Assembly: GCA_023055505.1 (NCBI GenBank)
Contig: JALIRH010000004.1
Coordinates: 32,245,502-32,309,501, forward strand
Reading direction: 5' to 3'
DNA: 64,000 nt
DNA from: Callipepla californica brunnescens
Taxonomy: Eukaryota; Chordata; Aves; Galliformes; Odontophoridae
The notes beneath the pieces were generated by a model, which was not told where the DNA came from, did no database searches, and saw only the letters and a list, made by a program, of their open reading frames with translations. The position numbers and the translations under genes are program-made. Numbering within the stretch: position 1 is the first letter of the stretch; every line of letters starts with the position of its first letter. This document shows positions 47,411-59,100 of this stretch, piece by piece.

Positions 47411-48511
47411 TCCCCCAATCCGTATGCTTCCCTCACACCCCTCCTACTACCTCCATCTTCATCTCAACACACTCACCAGACACCCCTATGCACCCACACT
47501 TCCACGCACTCACACCATGCTCTTAGTTTCTCCATTTTGCCTTCCTCCTTTCCCTCCTCCCATCTGTTTGCCAAATAATTCCTGGCTAAGGAACTTTCCC
47601 CACATGGCCCCCGGGCCAGGATGGAGAGACATGTCCCCTCCTCCCCGTTCGTCCAGGGGGCTTTGGAACATGTGTTTCTGGGAGGCAGACACCAGCTGGC
47701 TGGGCAGCATTTGCATAGTCAGCGAAAAGCCCCTGAGCTGAGCTGGGCACGTCTGGGGGAGCCTGTGGCAGGATGGAGGGACGAGGGATGTGCTGGTCAG
47801 CTCGGGGTCAGCTGGAACAGATTTCCAAGCAAACGGACAGATGGTGAAAGGAGGCAAGGGGTGAGGGGGAGCTCACGAAGACTTCTACATCAAATAAATA
47901 GCTGGATGCAGCTTGGAGAAAGTAACCAATGTGTCTATGGGCATGGCAGTCTCTGTGCTGCTTCCTTCAGAACCCATGGAGGTGGATAAGGGAGAGCGTG
48001 GTGCTGAGGGGAGCAGTATGAGGATGGAGAGGTGCAGGAAAGGCAGGGGATCTGGCAGTGGGCAGGCCCTGAGCTTGCATGGCCACGCCATGTTTCCTTA
48101 GCCTCACCCAGCTGATTGGGTCTGGGACTGGGGTATGTGCAGTCCAAGCATGAGGCACCATCACAGCACAGACCCAGTTATTCTCAGCTGCTTCTCTCAT
48201 CTCTCCTTCCACTCCAGTTAATTTGATTGGACTGAAAACAATGAAGCAGTCTGTACGTTTTTGCTTCTACAAACATGTCTATCACATACCAGAGAAACGG
48301 CATAACTCAATAGTTAGAAACTTCTACTATTGTTAGGGGTTTCTGCTCTGCCTCTGCATGCTGGTCAGCACTGTGGGCTGCCTGACTGGGTCCATATGTG
48401 CTCCCATTTGCACAGCTCCTCAGGACAGAAAGTGTACTTTGGTGTTTGATCCTGCAGCACACTCTGCAGCATTGGGGGAAAAAAATGCCTTCTCTTAGCA
48501 TGTGAGTTGCC

Positions 48512-48780
48512 CAGACATCCTGAATTGGGAGGGACCTACAACTTCAGCTCCTTGGCTTGACACAGAACCACTGAATATTCAAAACATGTTTCTGAGAGTG
48601 TTGTCCAAACAGCTCTTAAATTCCACCTGGCTTGGTGCTGTGACCAGTTCCTTGGAGAGCCAAGTGCCCAATTGTCCTCTCACTGAAGAACCTTTTTCTA
48701 ATATCCAACCCGAATGTCCCTTGGTGAGGATTTATGCCATTCTCTCAGGTCCTGTTGCTGGTCATCAGAAGAGATCTGTA
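48512..48780 (-). mobile_element. CR1 LINE 3' fragment, antisense
   Basis: On the + strand: CAGACATCCTGAATTGGGAGGGACC, then CATGTTTCTGAGAGTGTTGTCCAAAC, then CTTGGTGCTGTGACCAGTTCC, then AAGAACCTTTTTCTAATATCCAACCC, then TCTCAGGTCCTGTTGCTGGTCA. This is the reverse complement of a CR1 3' region. A 212-codon + frame starts here, but it reads across the repeat antisense and is not a gene. Confidence 0.88.
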
Positions 48781-49082
48781 GATGAAAGGGGTCTTTCTGG
48801 ACCTGGAGAAGCATCTGTAGACTCTGATCTCAAAGTTTCAGCTACTGGGGGGATCATTGTGGGGGGACTGGGTTCCAACTACTGCAGTATGACTAGTGGT
48901 TTAGGCCTGTGGACAGAGGTGTCAGCTATTGGAGCAAACGGGAACCCTGGCATCAGTAGCATCAGTAGTTGGAAGCGATCCTCTCTGTGCCTAGGGACGC
49001 GTTCACAGTCTCTAAGCCCAGAGTTCCAGCTTCTGGGGACTGGTATGATAGTGCTTGGAACAGGAGGTGTTGGCATAGGATG
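48781..49082. other. Short unique spacer between two CR1 fragments, with loose internal similarity
   Basis: The spacer stays open in one + frame and is rich in GGG and AGTAG-like words. Loosely similar phrases recur: GTTTCAGCTACTGGGG at 48835, GTGTCAGCTATTGGAG at 48919 and GTTCCAGCTTCTGGGG at 49022. This may be a decayed minisatellite. Spacing is irregular (84 and 103 bases). Confidence 0.25.
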
Positions 49083-49263
49083 TGAGCAGGCTGCACAGCA
49101 TCAGAGAAGATGGAAGGGTCTCCTCCGAGACACAACTTAAAGACCTTAGAGGTCAAATGCAGGAAAGAGTGGCAGCATCCACTTCCACTGTTGAAGTAAT
49201 ATCTTGAAAAGGCTAGTCCAGATGATCTCTAGAAGTCTCTTCCAACCTCAACCATTCTTTGAA
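49083..49263 (+). mobile_element. CR1 LINE 3' tail fragment
   Basis: A decayed block, GAGCAGGCTGCACAGCATCAGAGAAGATGG and then GGGTCTCCTCCGAGACA, precedes GGCTAGTCCAGATGATCTCTAGAAGTCTCTTCC and CAACCATTCTTTGAAAT. This matches the sense order of a CR1 tail. It faces away from the antisense fragment to its left. Confidence 0.82.
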
Positions 49264-52200
49264 ATAACATTTGTACTGTTGTTAATTCAGTTTGGGTGAT
49301 TGGTGTACATACATCTGTATTTATATATATATTTAGCTCTTCTATGGTTTTTTTTTTCCCCCAACTTCCTGTATGGATGATTCTTCTTCAGATGAAGAGA
49401 TCCTGTAGATAAAGCAAAACTGCCCTGTGGCCACCAGCAGGTCTTGATTGCCCTGAGGGGTTTCACCTGGAGACACACCCACACCTGCTGCCCATGGCCT
49501 CATTTAAGCTGAGCCTGGGGCCTTGCTCATTTCCTGAGCCGTAGTTTTACATGTCTCTAGCCCTGTCTCTAGCCTCATCTCCTGGACAGACATTTTATCT
49601 GCACTGCAGCTGTGACTTCAGCCATGTCTTCTGCTCCTGACCAGTCTTCCTGGAAGGTGCCTGGACATGGTTCACACTTCTCCTTGCCTGGAGCTGTTGA
49701 TGGACCTTGTTGCTGGCTCCTGCCTCTGTCTTCTGTGTTCAGGTATTACAGCACTGAGCCCTACTTCAGCCCTGCCCAGGCTGGATCCCTTCCTGCTCTG
49801 GGTCACCTCTCTTAGAAGCAGTCTGTCCTCACTATAGCCTGACATGGATTGCCAGTTGCAGTTGGCCTGGAGACAAGAAACAACTGCTCCCTTGCATCCA
49901 TCAGCACCATGTGTTCCTGCTGTCATCTGTCTCTGAAGTTCACTGTTTCTCTGGCTTTGCTAATATAGTCAGAGATCGCTACTTGCCCCTAATCACTGAA
50001 AAAATACATCAAACAACACTTCTAAAGGTCGCTTCCTGGCATCCCAAGGCTGACCTTCAGTTGTGCTGAAATTCGCAATTTACTCATTTCTCTTCAGATC
50101 TCTCCCAGAGTTGTTGCCTTTACGTCATCATGATTTCGCTTCATCAGCAGCATTTTCAAGATAATGTCCTTTTTTTGCAAGTCCAGATAATGATTTCTCC
50201 TTTCCTCATAATTTTGTTCAGAAATTATCAGTAGACTAAAGATGGCTGGTTTTCTTTCAGAAAGCATTTCCAACATGTCCTCGGTTTCTATTCCTTTTTG
50301 CTGCAGTTTGTTTCCTCTAGCTTTGAGTTGCCGATCTTGGAGAGTTGATGGGCAAAAGTCAGTTATGGTCTGAGCTGATGTGGACACTGATCAGTGGTGT
50401 TGTTTTCTGCTCTCTGAGCAGTAAACTCAGGAGCCTCACACGACTCTCGGGTACTGCTTGGGATTGCTGAGCTGCCAGTGGGATACGGAGCTTGTCTGCC
50501 TCCTGTGCTTCCCACTCTGTGGGCAGCTGCTGCCAAGTGCCCAGCTCATATTTTGTTTTATGAATCCCTTGCTTCTGTGAGGCTTTTTTTTTTATTATTA
50601 TTATTTGAGCTAAAATGGATCCGTAACCTTGTGGGACAAGGACATCAGCCTGGCTGGCAGCGCACGCACTTTCTTTTGCTCACGCTCTCCCTCCCCTCCA
50701 CAATTACTCTTCATTCAGCACAGAAAATAAAACATTCCAGCAAAATACGACAGCCCTGGTGAACTGCCCCCTCCCCTCCCAGCCAGAGGTCACCAAGGCT
50801 TGGACTAGTGCAGGGGAAAGAAAGCCCAGGAAAAGAGCTGCTCTCCTTTGATTTACATGCTGGCTGGCCAATGGGAGAGACTGCAGGGTGAAAGGAAGGG
50901 ACTATGGAAGCTGCCAACTGAGTAATCAAGGCTCTGAGCTCTGCAGAAAAGGTGTCAGAAGCCCTTGTTTTCTTGCCCTGGGCATATAGGATGGGTGTAT
51001 TGTTGTATTTGTATTTGTTTTTTGACTTTGTTCAACACAATGGCTATGTTTCTGTCTTTGTCAAGAGTGCCTCCGGCTTTTGCCTCTTCTTTTGGTGCTT
51101 AATACCTGGAAAATGTAAGGTAGTAGTTCTGTGTCTGAAAAGATGTGAATGATAGCTCTTGTGCAGGATGCAGAGTCAAGGTGAATGGTGTTTGCTTGCC
51201 CTCTCCCTGTGCTGGGCTTGGAGCACTTGGTGTGAACGTGCCTGCGTGTGCTCAGACCATCCTGTCTGGGGCTGAACCTGGATACTGGGGCTCTAGGGTT
51301 GAATTCTGCAGGAACCAGAGTGCTCTTCTGTCCTGCAGTTGTGTGTGTGATGCTGTGGTTGTCAGGGCTGTGCAATGGGAATATAGCATCTCCTGGTGTG
51401 ACTGGGCCTCAGACAGAAGTTGCTGTTCCTTCTTCCTGCTTCCAACCATGCTGAGCTGCCAGCAGCTGAACTTCCTCTCCTTCTGGATACAAACTTGAGC
51501 CACACAACCCGAATTGCAGCCCAACTGCACTTCGTCTTCTAGCACTGGTAACCATCTGTCATCTTCATACTGAATTGTATGCCCAGTTCAGGACTGTGCT
51601 GGAACTTGAGTGGCTGCAACTCAAAAGGCAATGTGGGCAAGACCTGAGTCCATTTCATTTATTTGTATTAGTTCTTCTGGACACGCCTAGTCTGACGTAA
51701 TCGCTCTCTTGTTTTGAGTACCGATACCGACTACCTCTATGGGTCACTGGATATTCCCTTTGATCAGCACTTGTTTTCCTCTGGCTCAGGAGGAAGGCAA
51801 TTGCTGTGCTGTTCAGAGCAATCGAGACATTTGTTTCTGGCTGAGGAACGCTCAGAGGGGAGGACAGGCAGAGTCCCTCCAGCATCACTAGAGGTCTCTC
51901 TTTATCTGTATGTGCTTGTCTGCAGGGCAATGGGAGAAAAATACACTTGCTCAGAATAATTTCTTCATCTGCTTCTTGACATGTCACAGCCTCCTGGATA
52001 CATACAAGCCTTGTGAATTCACAGGACTGAATCCTCAAGGCTCAGTTTCTCTGGTTGACAACTGCTTGATAGTCTCTGTCTGCAGTGTGCCTTCTGTTGC
52101 TTGCTTCTCCACAGCTCCCACTTCCTCCCAGTGCACTGCTCAGCACTGCAGAGCTCTGCAGCTGGCTGTCAGCTATTGCCTTCTGTCAGCCCACTGAGGT

Positions 52201-53607
52201 ACCTGCTCAGAAAGTGGTCTGAGTTCTCCAGGAGCTGCCTAAGGTATGGTCCTCTCCTGGCTCCTTGTTCTCTGGCCAAGTTCTTGGCCACGGGTCTCAG
52301 CCTTCCTCTGTCTATGCCCCTGTAACTCCAGCACACTGATGAATGTGATGAAGGAGCAAACCCTAATGCTGCTTTGGAGATGACACCAGTGGAAGGAGAG
52401 GAATGGTGTTAATGGTGCTGAGGTTTATGGAGGGCTCATTATCTGTTCTCCCCTGAGTCACTTCACTGTAGCAGTTGTGAGCCGTGTCCTCAAGAAAAAC
52501 TTCCTCTGGCAGCTACATGGAGGAGGAGGCCTGTTAGGAGTCTGAGAAGCTCTTCCCTCAGGATACTGCTAACTCATTCCCACTTGGAAGTAATGTTGAC
52601 AATATTGTTGTAGTCTGTTTGCAAATAGGTAGAGCTACTTATTCATTTTTGGGTACTAATGACTCTTTAGAAGCTTTTCAGATTAATTACATGCTTGTCT
52701 TGTTTTGCATTTGTCAGCTTCTCCCCAGAAGACATCCTTGCTAACATTCATCTAGGCAGAAATACAGACAGTTTAGGATGTGACCATGACATGAGTGATT
52801 TGGGACATGAGAACACCAGGTCTGCAGCTTTCTTGTGATGCATTCATTCTTGAATCCAGGAAGCCACTGGTTGAAAGAGTCCTGTTCTTTCATCTGTTGT
52901 TTCTTTCTTTTTTGTTTTTTTTTCTGTCTATTTCCCTGCTCTCTTACTGTTCCAAACACCAACAGAACCACTGAGGCTGTAATATACTGTGCCAGGAATG
53001 TTTTCTAGGAAGGGCTTGCAGGTGCCAGTGTCTCTCTCAGATAATAAGGCAGATGAACCTCAGTCTGGTTCTTCGTGGTATGGTCCTGCCAGCTGGCTGA
53101 GCATGAATCAGATTACTTTGATTCAGCCCAGTTGATAAATTTGTTACATTGACAACTGTTAGATTTGCTGCCTGTAGCTGGTTCTTCTGTGAGGAGCACT
53201 TTGAGGTTGGTCAGTGTGGGTGTTCTGGGGTGCTTGAGGCCTGTGTGGGAGGAGAGTTGCTCAGGGCTTGATGGTAGTGGTGCAGAAAGCTGCCCTAATG
53301 CACTGAAGGAGGAGTGATGCAAGGGCTGAGGACTGCTCCTCTGTGCTCCATTCTGTAAGGGCAAAATGTAGTGGAGCCAAATGGGACTTGCTGGGACTCC
53401 ACTGTCTGGAGAACTGCTCTGAAATGGCAGTAGAGTGGATGCTGGGATGAGCTACTGCCATTTGTCTTTCTGATAGGATTTTCCCACTTGGAAAATCCTT
53501 AGAAGGAGGAAAGTGCTTCCCAGTACAGCTCTTTCCCATGTATTAGCCCCTGTTCAGCACTGGGCCTGTGTGCATAACCAGTCAGCTTAGCAAATAAGGC
53601 TTAGTTT
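49264..53607. other. Intergenic DNA
   Basis: Contains a short TA run (49322-49331), a TTATTA run near 50588-50606 and the protein-like minus-strand frame described separately (50094-50387). Nothing else is recognised. Confidence 0.55.
50094..50387 (-). pseudogene. Unrecognised protein-like reading frame (possible orphan exon or retrocopy fragment)
   Basis: The minus frame of 97 codons has a composition unlike neighbouring chance frames: charged, Leu/Lys/Glu-rich, helix-forming, with phrases such as LQDRQLKARGNKLQQKG, EDMLEMLSERKP and RNHYLDLQKKDIILKMLLMK. It suggests a coiled-coil protein. It lacks a good ATG (it opens from a GTG just after a stop) and ends in TGA. The same frame continues 23 further protein-like codons to a TAG at 50022. 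An acceptor-like CAACTCTCCAAG lies inside. I do not recognise the family. It could be a decayed retrocopy fragment, an exon of an unannotated gene, or chance. Confidence 0.25.
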
Positions 53608-53703
53608 TTTAGGGACACCATTTAGTGGATGTGGGGGATGTGGGCTGATGGTTGGGCTAGGTGATCTTAGTGGTCTTCTATGACCTCAATTATTCAGTGA
53701 TTC
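53608..53703 (+). mobile_element. CR1 LINE 3' tail fragment
   Basis: GGGACACCATTTAGTGGATG, then GATGGTTGGGCTAGGTGATCTTAGTGGTCTTC, then CAATTATTCAGTGATTC follows the sense CR1 tail with modest divergence. About 96 bases are left. Confidence 0.85.
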
Positions 53704-54420
53704 CAAATGCTGTGAAAATAAGCAGAGAAAGTGTGCACAGAGTCTGCTGTACGGTAACCAGTCCAAACATATCTGTGGAAAAAACAGCAAGCATTCTGTC
53801 AGGTGCTTTCCTTGCCTGTCCCACAGATCCAAACTTGGTGTTTGGCTCCAGCATGTAGGGTGAAAGACAGATGGTCTTTGGGGTACAGAGATGCTGTGAG
53901 TTTGGTAGGTGAGAAATGGACAGCTTCCGCAGGGGTGAGAAACAAATCAGCTGAGATCTGAAACCCAGAGAGTGTAGACACAAGGAATGCCACATTCACC
54001 TTGTAGCACTGCTATGTAAGGTCTGAAATACATTTATCCTGTACCACTCTGACTGGGAAACAGGAAGGATTGAGCAGAGGTATCACAAGATGGTGGAAGA
54101 GGGGATTCATGTCCACAGATTTGCCCTCCTCTACCCACATTCAGTGCAGAGTGGTTTGTGGGTGTGTGTTAATATCTTCTGAAGGGGAGAAACAGAAGGA
54201 GTGCCACCAGCTGCTGCTGCTGCTTTCAGTGGGGTTCAGGATGCCTTGAAGCCTGGCTGTGAATACATTTAACTCTGTTCTTCCATGGCTGCGCATCTCA
54301 GCACTTACTGTAGGAGTTTGCAGGCACGGAGGCAATTATTTGTCTGCATTTCCTTGTGTGCTCGTGTGTTCGTAGGTACCTTGGTCTGGCTGTGTACCTG
54401 TGTCTCTGCCTGTGGGACAG

Positions 54421-54650
54421 TACAGTGCTGTAACGAGGGACGTCCTGCAGTCAGAGCTGCTGCAATAATTACAGCAGATAAACTGCTCTGCTTGAGGGCT
54501 GCTGTCCCCACCAGTCTGCGAGGCAAGCAGCCTGGCTTAACCACCGAAGTCTATTCATTTTAATAAGAGGGACACCCTGTGTTATTAAGAAGAGTGTTTA
54601 TTACTGTCGCTGCATGCTGACAGCAGCTTCCATCATCGTTAAAAGGCAGA
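54421..54650. other. Candidate conserved non-coding element
   Basis: Unique sequence with intact CpG sites and AT cores: GTAACGAGGGACGTCC, GCTGCAATAATTACAGCAG, TTCATTTTAATAAGAGG, GTGTTATTAAGAAG, TTTATTACTGTCGC. GC-rich and AT-core motifs alternate, as in developmental enhancers. Confidence 0.3.
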
Positions 54651-55979
54651 TGGGGGGAGGAGGGTAGGGAGCTGTGTTCCCATCTCAGAGGCTAGGAACC
54701 CAGCTGGTGAGGAGGCAGGGGGCTGCAGGGTTCCCCTCGATCCAGGGAGAAGCCACCTTGCAGAGATGGGGCCCTGGGCAGGATGGGGTGGGAAATGTGG
54801 GGCAAAAGCAAATGGTAACAGGTGATGCTTTGCACAGTATGAATACCCAGTGTCAGTAGCTGGCCTTGCTGGTGTTTTCACTGTTTCCATAAGGCCTTGT
54901 TAGATAAGATGTGTAGGAGACAGATTCAGCACAGGACAGGATGGAGTACCAGCAGAGCAAGGTAATCATATTGCTTTCCCCCTCTGCCTGTGGTACTTTC
55001 ACACTTCTTGCTTCTGAGCATCTGAGACATGGTAGTTCCCAGATAAAAGATACTTAGGGAGTCAAATCCCTCCCAGCTCTGGACTCAGAAATGACTGTAT
55101 CCAAAGCCAGAGGTGGGCCTCGTTACTTTGGTTCTCAAAGTCCTCAGGAAAGTCATTAGTAACGTTCGACTTTCAGCCGAAGAGCTCCAGTTTCACACAC
55201 CACTTGTGGCTTTCAAAAAAAATGAAAGTGTATTTAAAATTTCCCTGTCTTCCTCCCAGGTATTTCTCTCTTTATAATTTCTCTAGTATATTCAGAACTG
55301 CCTCCAGTTCCCATCTTTGGGCTTTTTTTCCTCTCTATGCTTTTTGGGTTCAATGCGAACTGACGCAGTGATGATTTCATCCTACCAAGCAATAGATGAG
55401 TAGTGCAAGGAAGCAGGTGGAAGGGAGCATTCCATACAGGCAGGGAAGCCTTCAAGTAGGCAGAAGAGTGGGGGAGCCTGGAGCAATAGATGTGAAGCCT
55501 GTCTTGAGCCAGCAGTGGGTGCTCTGATGTGCAAATCCAGTTCCAGCTACACTGAGTTGAGATGGAGAGGTAACAGCCCTGCAGTCTCTTGTTCTTGTTC
55601 TGTGTGGCTGAGTTCCCTGCCCTGGCAGATTAAGCTTTTGCTGGTCAGATGCCTCTGGTGGCTGGGGATGGCCCTGGGTGCACCCCAGGCCCTTGCCCAC
55701 CTCTCTGGGGCTCTCCAGCCAAGCATGACATTAAGGCTTCTTTAAGACTCTGCAGGTTTCGCAAGGTTGATTGGGACCAGTGCGTGTCACTCTCGGCCAC
55801 TTCCTCATCACCATAACTCTGGGCTGAATAACAAGAGGCCAAGAATCTGCTAACGCAGGCCCCAGCAGAGTGCCCCATCACTCTCTTTTATTCACCCTGG
55901 AGATTTATGCTGCCTATCTCCCTTCTCTTTGTCCACCAGTCGGGCCCTATAAGTCACGTCCCTAGGCTGACAGGTCACG

Positions 55980-56130
55980 TGGCCCATGCTGCTGCCCTGT
56001 CAGAGTGACTGATGCCAAGGGGTGATTAAAAGAGAGGAGGGGTGAGAGGTCAGCAGCAGGCGGCATGATGCAAGCGGGGGATGTAATTATCACTCCCATG
56101 ACATACTGCTGAGGGCTTTCATGGATCGTC
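55980..56130. other. Candidate conserved non-coding element
   Basis: Unique stretch with GGGGTGATTAAAAGAG, GAGAGGTCAGCAG (with an AGGTCA nuclear receptor half-site), GGCGGCATGATGCAAGCGG and GATGTAATTATCACTCCC. No repeat similarity. Confidence 0.25.
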
Positions 56131-59100
56131 ACTCGGGCTGGAGGTGGGGAAGGAGGTGCTGGAGCAAGGAGGGGAATGGATGGATGCATGGCAAAAGCAT
56201 GGAGTGTAGGTATGGGAGTCAGGGAGTTTTGTTTTCAAGAGAAAGTAGGAGGTATAAAACAGTCTGCTCCTCAGAACTGAACTTCTAGGCTCCGTGTGGC
56301 AGAATGGAGAGAAAAGGGCATTTGGAAAGCTGTGGGGATCTCTGTTGGGGTCAGGAGGCAGCCTCCTGTTTGGAAAGGCTTCTGACCATTTTTACAGTGC
56401 TGCTAGTTCCTTCTGCTGCTTCGTCCCAACGCTGACAACACACTGCAAGCAAGAGAGTCTTCACATGTGAGAAATGAGAGACCTGCAAGAACTACTCAGG
56501 GTGTGAGTTGACAGAAGCTGGCAGGCTCAGTTCCCCAGTGCTGACTGCCCATTTCCATCTACAGTTCCCAGCTTGGGGTCTTTTGTGGGCAGTATGGGGT
56601 TGTCTGAGTAAATAGTGTTTCAGATGCACCAGGTAAGCTGTACCTTTGAATATTCCCTTTCTGGCTATAGGTAGAGATGGGAACTTCTGGAGAGGAAAGA
56701 TCAAGAAAGAAAGTAGATGATGGATTGGAAAGCACATATCTTCAGCCTGGAGAAGAGGATTTTAGATGGAGCAGGAGGACAGCTGTCACGTACCTGTGTA
56801 AAAGAGAGAAATAATTTCGATTCTGACAGTGGGAGGATGAAGAATGCTAGATGGGATCTGAGGGTTGGAGAAACTGAGATGATGTCTTAGCAGTGAGAGC
56901 AGTCATAAGTGTGGTCAGTTTTTAGTGCTGCAGAGCTTTTGGGGGAGTGCACTAAAGGGCCAGTTTATGTCTTAGAACTGACTTAGGTTAATTCCAGAGT
57001 GTCAGGGCTTTTTTCAGTGGATTCTGTTTGTACTTTCCTAAGGTTCCACCACTGAGACTTGAATTTCTGTTTTTCTGTTCTTACCTCACTGAGGTGTTCC
57101 TTGAAAGTTCCCAGCTTTCAGTTTCCAAGAGTATACCTGGGAGCATTTCCAATTTCCATTTTTTCAATGGCTTATGCTGCGTTGGTGATCCACAGATAAC
57201 GTGGGCATCTATCACCACATAGCAGTGTGAAACTTAGCGTTAAAACTTTGGACTGTATATGGGAACGTGGTGAACAACATGCAGTACTCTGCTGTTGTGC
57301 TCTCAGAATTGAGGGATGCTGGCATGCCCCTGAAGAACATGCAAGCAGTCTATCTGGTTTAGTATCCAGTCTGTAAGTGTGGCTGTCACTGGTGTGTCAC
57401 AGGGAGATTGTGAGACAGGCACATGTGCCCTACCACTGGCATTTGTAGTTTGAGGATGGTGATTTGGACAGCTGTATACTGTGCTTTTGTCCAGCCTTGG
57501 TTGATAGTATAGAGGACAGTCCTTCAGATTCAAGCTGTTGTCAGGAGGAAGAGCTGCAACTTTTTGGTGATCTGAAGGCATATGTCACATCTGTGGTAAC
57601 TCCAGGTTACAAGGATGAGTGGTTACATATAGATGACGACAAAACCTATGAAATAAACACTATGAAATCAATCCAGTGTAGGCCAAACATGAGGGAACCA
57701 AGCTTATTAGTTTCTTGTATAATCACTGTTTACACACTGGTATGGCTCTAAGGGCAGATCTTCACCCAGAGAAATAACTTATGGTTAAAGGAAAGATATC
57801 ACTGAAAAAGCTAAGAATGAATATTATTCGTCTTGTTTGAATTAATGGATGAGTGTATTTTTCAACATGGTTGGTCTCATCAAGTCTGGGCAGAACTACG
57901 TCCCACCTCATGGAAGCTCGGGGGCTCAGAACTTTATTGATCATTAAAATACTCAAATTTAAAAAGAATCTCAAAGCTCCACAATACCTGGAGCAGATGA
58001 CGTGCAGTCCCCAAATTCTGCATCATTGCTTTTCATGCAGAGAAGAGGACACACTCCTTCACATTCTCAGCAGTATCACAGTACATGTATCGTGTCTTTT
58101 CTCCTTTCCCCTCTCCCTTCATTTTGTCATAGTTAACACTGGGAAGCGTAGGCAGTAACTTCATTACTGCCTCATGTTGTCATCATCCTCATGTTAGTGT
58201 GGCTCCACTGCAGATTTTCAGCAGCGTGCTTATTTCTGGATAGTCTGTGTAGCATTAACAGAGTGCCCTCAGTTTATTTCCAGATTCAGAGAAAATATAG
58301 TGGGAAGATTCATCTCATCCAGCTCCAAATACCTATGTGATTCCTCTCAAATGCTTATCTAAAACTTGTCCTTTAAGAAAAATCACAGTGCTACCACATC
58401 TCAAAACATTCTTTTAGGGCTTTACCACACATACCACTAGAAAGTTGTACCAGTTTTCAAAATCTTTCTTCCACACGTCTTGAGGCTACTCCTTCTACTC
58501 TCTGAGGACTTTTGAGAGTATTTGATGGTTGTTGTCATCTCCAGTCTTATTTTTTTCCCCCTCTAGACCAAATAAACCTCATTACAACCTCATCTTTCTA
58601 AGGTTTTCTAAGGCTCCAATCACTCTTGCTCTGTTTCGTTTTGTTTTTAATTGGGTTTGGTTTGTGTTTTTTGTCTGTTTGTTTTTGGAACTTCAGCCTT
58701 CAGAAAGCGACAAGGAAGGGCAGAGAAGTCCAGCTCAGTACTTCTCAAGCTTGTTTATAGACTAGTAAAAAAGCAAACAACATAAACAGCTTTGCATGGA
58801 GATTTGTCTTCAACTTGTGAGTCTGTTTCTTCACTTTTCTATAGTGCTGCTATCTACCTGAGACTTTCCCAAACCCATGATTTTGTATGGTTGATTATTC
58901 AGAGTGGAGAGGGAGTCTTTAGGCCGCCTCCTTTATCACTTTTAAAAGCTGCAAGTATATAATTAAGTTCTGTGCTGAGATTGTGTGGCTCTGCAAGTCC
59001 TCCCATTTGGTTGTACGGTTGCATCTGCTTGGTGCTCTGGCTGACCTGCCTCCTTTATTCTAGACCTTTTCTTCTGTTTGTCAAGGTAATTGTTGATTCT

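Larger units (their letters stand above)
44541..48511. other. Intergenic DNA between CR1 copies
   Basis: No gene recognised. It contains a CpG-retaining candidate conserved element (45240-45545), a CCAAT/AP-1/TATA arrangement (46158-46234) and a short unique element at 47290-47410. Frames of 183 codons (44581-45132, minus) and 190 codons (45087-45659, plus) overlap each other and show no domain. Confidence 0.55.

Noticed and set aside
48502..49140. 212-codon + frame, the longest in the window
   Set aside because: Its first half reads antisense through a CR1 fragment and its end enters another CR1 tail; there is no domain and no good start context.
56735..57010. Possible very old CR1 fragment near a CAGCCTGGAGAAGAGG phrase
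   Set aside because: Only one short phrase matches; the rest cannot be aligned by eye.
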